The notes under the pieces are model-generated. The model saw only the letters and a list, made by a program, of their open reading frames with translations. It did no database searches and was not told the origin of the DNA. Source: Knoxdaviesia capensis (Eukaryota > Ascomycota > Sordariomycetes > Microascales > Gondwanamycetaceae). From it: DNA of 64,000 nucleotides. The DNA lies in the NCBI GenBank assembly GCA_001510575.1, contig LNGK01000005.1:1-64000 (forward strand), in the 5' to 3' direction. The position numbers and the translations under genes are program-made. This document shows, one piece after another, positions 58,610 through 64,000 of this stretch. The first letter of the stretch is position 1. Each line of letters opens with the position of its first letter.

Positions 58610-61160
58610 CTATCTGACCCTTCTATTTCCTCAACAGACTCTCACGCAAGAATTCCCTAACTCACATTATATTTGTTGGCACAGGATGTTAACTCTCAAT
58701 TTAAATACAAACCAGCAGTTTTATCTATCGTGTTGCGTCATGCCATATGTTGTGATATGCTTCTCTTTCTAATAGATTAGGGCAGCACCTTATCGCTAGA
58801 AATCCGCAGCCACTCCTCTAATGTGTACATGTCCCAGCCAACTGTGCCCTAGTAACCGGTACCGAGAACGTCTAAATTTAAGGCGGGTGTCATGTCAACC
58901 GTGGCCATAGCAGCGAGTTCCACCCACCTCCCAAGGCTCTCACAGCATCAACTCAAAACACCGATATTGCGATTCCTCGGGGTTTAATCGTTGACGACCG
59001 ACGTTCTACACGTATTAGCCGTGATAGAATATTCTTCATCTGTTTGCTCCTCTCCTTGGGCACACATTTCATCTAGCAAGCCTCTTGGTGCAAACTGCCT
59101 TTGGAGGTTGGCTTGGGATTTTGACCACAAGAGATGTTGGCTCCTGGGCGGGAGTTAACCCCAAGCACTAGGGTTATACCCTCATATACCCTAACCTGTC
59201 TGGCAAAGTCACGGTCAGGAAGCCTTTCACAGCAACAGCCTGACATCTGGTTGTGTTTTTGCGGTAGTGATATGGGCGTTGCCTCCAAGACTCACGTGAA
59301 TGGAGGAACTTATCTCCATGTATGACTGACCGGTGCCGATAGGGGCGGAAGCAAACAACCGACAAAAAGGAGGCCAACTAGTTCTCCACCCACAGCGAGG
59401 CTTTTCAGCGATATCGCGAGCATTCACCACCCTCTCCAGCCATCAACTGGCAATTCTGCAAGTACCACACAACTTGTGTGTTTCCGATCACCGGATATGA
59501 AGAGAGCTGGCGAGCATAGGTTAGCGAAGGGGTCAGGGTATCGGACTCCAGCGACTTTGCATTCCGGGCTGACAAGTTGAGTGAGGCAACCAACCGTGAA
59601 ATACCATCCGAGTAAATGCAATGCCCAACACCTTGGCCTATCGTTGCAAACCTCAAACGTCGGCCACTTCGTACAGTCCAATCCAACATGTCGAAGATCA
59701 AGTGGGAGCTGAGTGAACACTGGCGATCTCTGCAAGCTGCCGTGACTAAAACGGGGGCTGGTGCTGGTCTGGGCGAGGCGTGCAGAGAGAGTATGGGGAA
59801 ACCAGCTTCAGTTCCCACCCTGTCTTCTTCGCGGGCACAATGTCATCTTTGAGCTGCTGTGGAACGTGTGGAGGGAGGGGAGGAAACAACCCCCCACCAA
59901 AGCACAAAAGTACGCACTTGACTTTTCAAAACGGGGTAATTGGCATCGTGGGCCCGGTGCTCTTCTCCAAGAGAAATCGTGGGCGGTGATTAGCGATGAC
60001 CCCCCCTCAACAAGGAGGATTTCTTTTTTCCGCTTGGCAACGTGGGCGATGGTTCCAATACTACCGAGCAAGTCCCGGCACGAAGTTTCCGAGGGAGCTG
60101 CAGTTGAGTGTGTCTGTGTCTGGTGTTGTGTATATAGACCTGGAGGTCCTGATTCACGCGGTACGGGACTGTTCACGACCTCATGAGACTAGTTACGGCA
60201 TTCTCACAACTGCTGCATTGCTGACTATGGCTCAGTGCATATTCGCAGCGACACTGCATCTAGCGTATATCACGGCTGCGTCCGCGGCGTCTGCTGTGCA
60301 ACCTACATTTAGGCGGTTGTCTCGGGCTTTTGCCTCCCGTTCAACGGTGTGAAGTGCCTGTTCAGACACTCTCTGGCCGTTTGCATGGGGGCCGCTGCCT
60401 CCACCCCTGTGTTCTTCCCACCAGCCCAGACCCGGCCTTGCATATGTTAGTTGCGTTCCTTGTGTCTGTATCTATGCATGTCTGAGCATTTCATCGCTTT
60501 CGTGTTCTGGTACGCTACTACCGGCTCTGCTGCCCGCCGCCTGACCGTGACGGAGAGCGCAGAACCGCCGAAATGGTGACGGCTGACCGTTTTTTTCTCT
60601 CTCAACAAACAGGTTTTTTGCTTCCTTGTGATCAACCCAGATTTGCCGAGAAGAGGAAGCAGATGCAGGAAGTTTGTGCCTTTTAATAAGCTGTTGACTA
60701 CTTTTCTCTTCTCTTTTTGATTTCTCTTCCTCTTCTTCTTTTCTTCCCCCCAAATCGCCTCCCCTCTATTCCCGTTCTAAGTTCGGCGGCTCTGGATCCG
60801 TTGCTCGAGCTTCTTTTTTATCGCGCCCTAGATACAACAATCACCCCCGAAATTTTCAGGTTGGGGGGGTTTTTGATATTCTGGGGTAACTCCGTCCCCT
60901 ATTTCTCTTTCCAATCGCATGTCCGCTGCTCTTTTCGTCGTCTTCCTTCATCGCAATTCTGCCATTGGGTTTCCACGAGAAGAGCCGCCTATTTATGACT
61001 GACGGCTGCTTAGTATATAGCGATATCGGAATTAATTGATGCAGATATCGCGGGTATTCTGAAACACTTTGTACCGCCCTCACCATACAGAATTCTTTTC
61101 TCTCCCATCTCCATTGCATCATCACAATACGCGTAACCCCATCCAGCAAACATCGCCACG
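58610..61160. other. 2.55-kb intergenic stretch
   Basis: This lies between the end of pbs2 and the beta-glucosidase start. Small frames (for example 118 codons from the ATG at 59998) have no recognisable domain. The last 450 bp are CT-rich (60700-60790) and should hold the promoter and 5' UTR of the beta-glucosidase. Confidence 0.5.
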
Positions 61161-63989
61161 ATGGACCCCAGCAAAGAAAGGTTGCTCTCGGCGGAGGCTT
61201 CCCGCCATTCTACCGACGCCGGCCCGCGGTCATCTCTCGACTCCGACCTGGATGCCACTGATTACCTACAGCCGTCGGCCGCAGACAGCAGCGCTTCCAC
61301 GCGGCAGGCCCGCGCCAAGAAGCCGCGCAACTGGACCAAGATCGCCGCCATCACCGGCGCCGTGGCCGTCGTCCTGCTGGGCGGCGGCTTTGCCGGCTTT
61401 CACAAGTACAACCAGGCTCCGCCCGACGGCCAGTCGCCGCCGTGGTACCCGACTCCGCTGGGCGGCACTGCCGCGTCGTGGGCCGAGAGCTACAAGAAGG
61501 CCGAGGCCATGGTGTCGCGCATGACCCTTGCCGAAAAGGTCAACGTCACCACCGGCACCGGCTGGCGCATGGGTCTTGCCGTCGGCACCAACGGCCCCGC
61601 CGTGCACGTGGGCTTCCCGCAGCTTCAGCTGCAGGACGGCCCGCTGGGAATTCGCTTCGCCGATAACGCTACTGCCTTCCCCGCCGGAATCACGGTCGGC
61701 GCCACCTGGAACCGCGAGCTGATGTATGCCCGTGGCAAGGCCCACGGCCTCGAGGCGCGGAACAAGGGCATCAACGTCCTGCTTGGCCCGTGTGTCGGCC
61801 CCATTGGCCGCATGCCGGCCGGCGGCCGCAACTGGGAGGGCTTTGGCTCCGACCCGTACCTGCAGGGCATTGCCGGCGCCGAGACTCTGCGCGGGATCCA
61901 GTCCACCGGTGTCATGGCCACCATCAAGCACTTCGTGGCCAACGAGCAGGAGCACTTCCGCCAGCCGTGGGAGTGGGGTCTGCCGCACGCCATTTCGTCC
62001 AACATCGACGACCGCACGCTGCACGAAATATACGCCTGGCCGTTTGGAGACGCCATCCGCGCCGGCGTGGCCAGCATCATGTGCTCGTACAACCAGGTCA
62101 ACAACTCGTACGCCTGCGGCAACTCCAAGCTGATGAACGGCATCCTCAAGGATGAGATGGGCTTCCAGGGCTTCATCATGTCCGACTGGCTTGCCCAGCG
62201 GAGCGGCGTCGGTAGTGCTCTGGCCGGCCTCGACATGACCATGCCGGGCGACGGCCTGCGCTGGGAAGACGGCGACAGCCTCTGGGGGCCCCGCCTGACC
62301 GAGGCCGTGCTAAACGGCACAATGCCCCTGTCGCGCCTCAACGACATGGTCACCCGCATCGTCGCCTCGTGGTACCAGCTCGGCCAGGACAACGCCGATG
62401 TGTTTGACAACGCCGGCCCCAACTTTTCGTCTTGGACCGACGACAAGATGGGCGTTCTGTTCCCCGGGTCGCCGTCGGAGCAGGAGGAGATCGAGGTCAA
62501 CAAGTTCGTCCCCGTGCAGGCCAACCACTCGATCATTGCGCGCGAGGTTGCCGCCGAGGGCACGATTCTGCTCAAGAACGTGGACGGCATTCTGCCTCTC
62601 AAGAAGGACGGCACGCTCAGCTCTAGTGGCTTCAAGGTCAAGAACTCCGACGGCCGTGTGCGCATTGGCATCTTCGGCGAGGACGCCGGTCCCGGCCAGG
62701 GCCCCAACTACTGCAAGGACCGTGGCTGCAACCAGGGCACGCTCGGCTCGGGCTGGGGCAGTGGCGCGGTGGAATTCCCGTACCTCGTCGCCCCTGTTGA
62801 TGCCCTGCGTGAGCGATTTGATGCCGAGTCCGTCGTTCTCACCGAGCGCCTCACCAACAAGCCGCCATCGTCTAGAGAGTCGTCGTTCCTGGCCGACCAG
62901 GACATCTGCATTGTGTTCGCCAACGCCGACTCGGGCGAGGGCTTCCTCGCCTGGGGCAGCATTGGGGGAGACCGCAACGACCTGTACCTGCAAAACGGTG
63001 GAGACGAGCTGATCAAGTCGGTGGCTAGCCGGTGCGGCGGCAGCGACAACGGCAACACCATCGTGGTGCTCCACAGCGTCGGCGCGCTGGTGCTGGAGAA
63101 GTGGATCGACATCCCCGGCGTCAAGGCCGTCATCATGGCCAACCTACCGGGCGAGGAGAGCGGCAACGCGCTGGCTGACGTCCTGTTCGGCGACTCCAAC
63201 CCCAGCGGCAAGCTGCCCTACACGATCGGCAAGTCGTTCGACGACTACGGCCCCGGCGCGCGCATCCTCTACCTGCCCAACGGCCTGGTCCCGCAGCAGG
63301 ACTTTTCCGAGGGCCTCTACATCGACTACCGCCACTTTGACAAATTCGACATCGCGCCGCGCTACGAGTTCGGCTTCGGGCTGTCGTACACCACCTTCGC
63401 TTTCTCCAACCTCACGGTCACCAAGACCAAGACCAAGTCGGCATTGCCTGCGCCCCGCCCCGCCGCCGCCGCCACACCTCCCAAGTACGACGAGAGTATT
63501 CCCGACAAGCAGGAGGCGCTGGCGCCTGAGGGCTTCCGCAAGCTGACCAAGTATGTTTACCCCTACCTGGACTCGGTCGACAACATTGCCGTCGGCAGCT
63601 TCGAGTACCCGGCCGGCTACGACGTGCAGCAGCCGCTGTCGCCCGCCGGTGGCGACGAGGGCGGCAACCCCGACCTGTGGGAGGTGTACGCGGTGGTGAC
63701 CGTCGACGTGGCCAACACCGGTGCGGTCGGCGGCAAGGTCGTCCCGCAGCTGTACCTGTCGTACCCCAAGGACTACCCGGAGATCGACTTCCCCGTCAAG
63801 GTGCTGCGCGGCTTCGACAAGGCGTACCTCGCGGCGGGCGCCAAGAAGACCTTCGAGTTCAAGCTCACCCGCCGCGACCTCAGTTACTGGGACGTTGCGC
63901 AGCAAAACTGGGTTATTGCCATGAACGGCATCTACACCATCCGCGTTGGTGACAGCTCGAGGAACCTGCCCGTGGCGGGGTTGTACTGA
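61161..63989 (+). CDS. bglE: Type II membrane-anchored GH3 beta-glucosidase (BglE type)
   Basis: A single exon of 942 codons, ending 11 bases before the window edge. The N-terminal 55 residues are a cytosolic tail with basic residues (RAKKPRNWTK) before one membrane helix at 60-80 and no cleavable signal, so the catalytic part faces outward. The GH3 N-domain includes GFPQLQLQDGPLGIRF, IKHFVANEQEHFR and the nucleophile Asp342 in GFIMSDW. The GH3 C-domain and a fibronectin-III-like end (VVPQLYLSYP, VLRGFDKAYL) follow. It hydrolyses terminal beta-glucosides from cello-oligosaccharides or glucan fragments. The anchored layout matches the beta-glucosidase E group of Aspergillus. A Pro/Ala-rich insert (SALPAPRPAAAATPP) is present near residues 760-775. 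Strong third-position GC suggests good expression. Confidence 0.92.
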   Translation: MDPSKERLLSAEASRHSTDAGPRSSLDSDLDATDYLQPSAADSSASTRQARAKKPRNWTKIAAITGAVAVVLLGGGFAGFHKYNQAPPDGQSPPWYPTPLGGTAASWAESYKKAEAMVSRMTLAEKVNVTTGTGWRMGLAVGTNGPAVHVGFPQLQLQDGPLGIRFADNATAFPAGITVGATWNRELMYARGKAHGLEARNKGINVLLGPCVGPIGRMPAGGRNWEGFGSDPYLQGIAGAETLRGIQSTGVMATIKHFVANEQEHFRQPWEWGLPHAISSNIDDRTLHEIYAWPFGDAIRAGVASIMCSYNQVNNSYACGNSKLMNGILKDEMGFQGFIMSDWLAQRSGVGSALAGLDMTMPGDGLRWEDGDSLWGPRLTEAVLNGTMPLSRLNDMVTRIVASWYQLGQDNADVFDNAGPNFSSWTDDKMGVLFPGSPSEQEEIEVNKFVPVQANHSIIAREVAAEGTILLKNVDGILPLKKDGTLSSSGFKVKNSDGRVRIGIFGEDAGPGQGPNYCKDRGCNQGTLGSGWGSGAVEFPYLVAPVDALRERFDAESVVLTERLTNKPPSSRESSFLADQDICIVFANADSGEGFLAWGSIGGDRNDLYLQNGGDELIKSVASRCGGSDNGNTIVVLHSVGALVLEKWIDIPGVKAVIMANLPGEESGNALADVLFGDSNPSGKLPYTIGKSFDDYGPGARILYLPNGLVPQQDFSEGLYIDYRHFDKFDIAPRYEFGFGLSYTTFAFSNLTVTKTKTKSALPAPRPAAAATPPKYDESIPDKQEALAPEGFRKLTKYVYPYLDSVDNIAVGSFEYPAGYDVQQPLSPAGGDEGGNPDLWEVYAVVTVDVANTGAVGGKVVPQLYLSYPKDYPEIDFPVKVLRGFDKAYLAAGAKKTFEFKLTRRDLSYWDVAQQNWVIAMNGIYTIRVGDSSRNLPVAGLY

Positions 63990-64000
63990 TTTGGAAGGGA

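Noticed and set aside
59998..60352. 118-codon frame before the beta-glucosidase
   Set aside because: No recognisable domain and several overlapping frames of similar length; coding not supported.
38369..64000. Biosynthetic gene cluster
   Set aside because: No polyketide synthase, peptide synthetase, terpene cyclase or clustered tailoring enzymes; the genes are unrelated housekeeping functions.

Overview
The window is nuclear DNA of a filamentous ascomycete. The protein-coding genes have short introns (54-146 bp) with GT...AG ends and CTAAC/CTGAC-type branch sites, and several products are typical of moulds (a type II membrane-anchored GH3 beta-glucosidase, a surface-growth GT2, a Pbs2-type MAPKK). 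The first 12.1 kb carries the signature of repeat-induced point mutation (RIP). The product mix suggests Eurotiomycetes, perhaps Eurotiales, but that is inference.

Positions 1-12102 are a wrecked retrotransposon block. A Ty3/gypsy element reads left to right (gag remnant about 960-2560, pol remnant about 2600-6770, a further degenerate frame about 7640-8770, a truncated LTR at 8983-9262). A second copy lies in the opposite orientation (leader and start of gag at 9763-11115, then two abutting 415-bp LTRs at 11273-12102). CpA and TpG are almost absent while CpG survives, and every frame is full of stops. A poly-G tract containing the only N lies between the two copies. The change to ordinary DNA at 12102/12103 is abrupt.

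Positions 12103-27690 hold five genes: a small conserved protein of unknown function, the XPF/Rad1 repair nuclease, a type I glutamine synthetase-like enzyme, an eEF3/New1-type ABCF ATPase, and a GT2 membrane glycosyltransferase. Positions 27691-38368 are a 10.7-kb stretch with no gene I can support. It is not RIP-mutated, and it contains most copies of a dispersed, self-complementary GTACTGTACA-type repeat plus CA/GT microsatellites.

Positions 38369-64000 hold a membrane-anchored GH16 protein, an RNPS1-like RRM/SR protein, Met1 siroheme uroporphyrinogen methyltransferase, the biotin subunit of methylcrotonyl-CoA carboxylase, a pyridoxamine-oxidase-like flavin-fold protein, a PIN/auxin-efflux-carrier-like transporter, the HOG-pathway MAPKK Pbs2 and a GH3 beta-glucosidase that ends 11 bases before the window edge. 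These are mostly single-copy housekeeping genes rather than a metabolic cluster. Three of them (GT2, GH16, GH3) concern cell wall or glucan and all are membrane-bound, but they are not adjacent. Exon structures were worked out by eye from splice signals, reading frame and family conservation; none is backed by transcript data.
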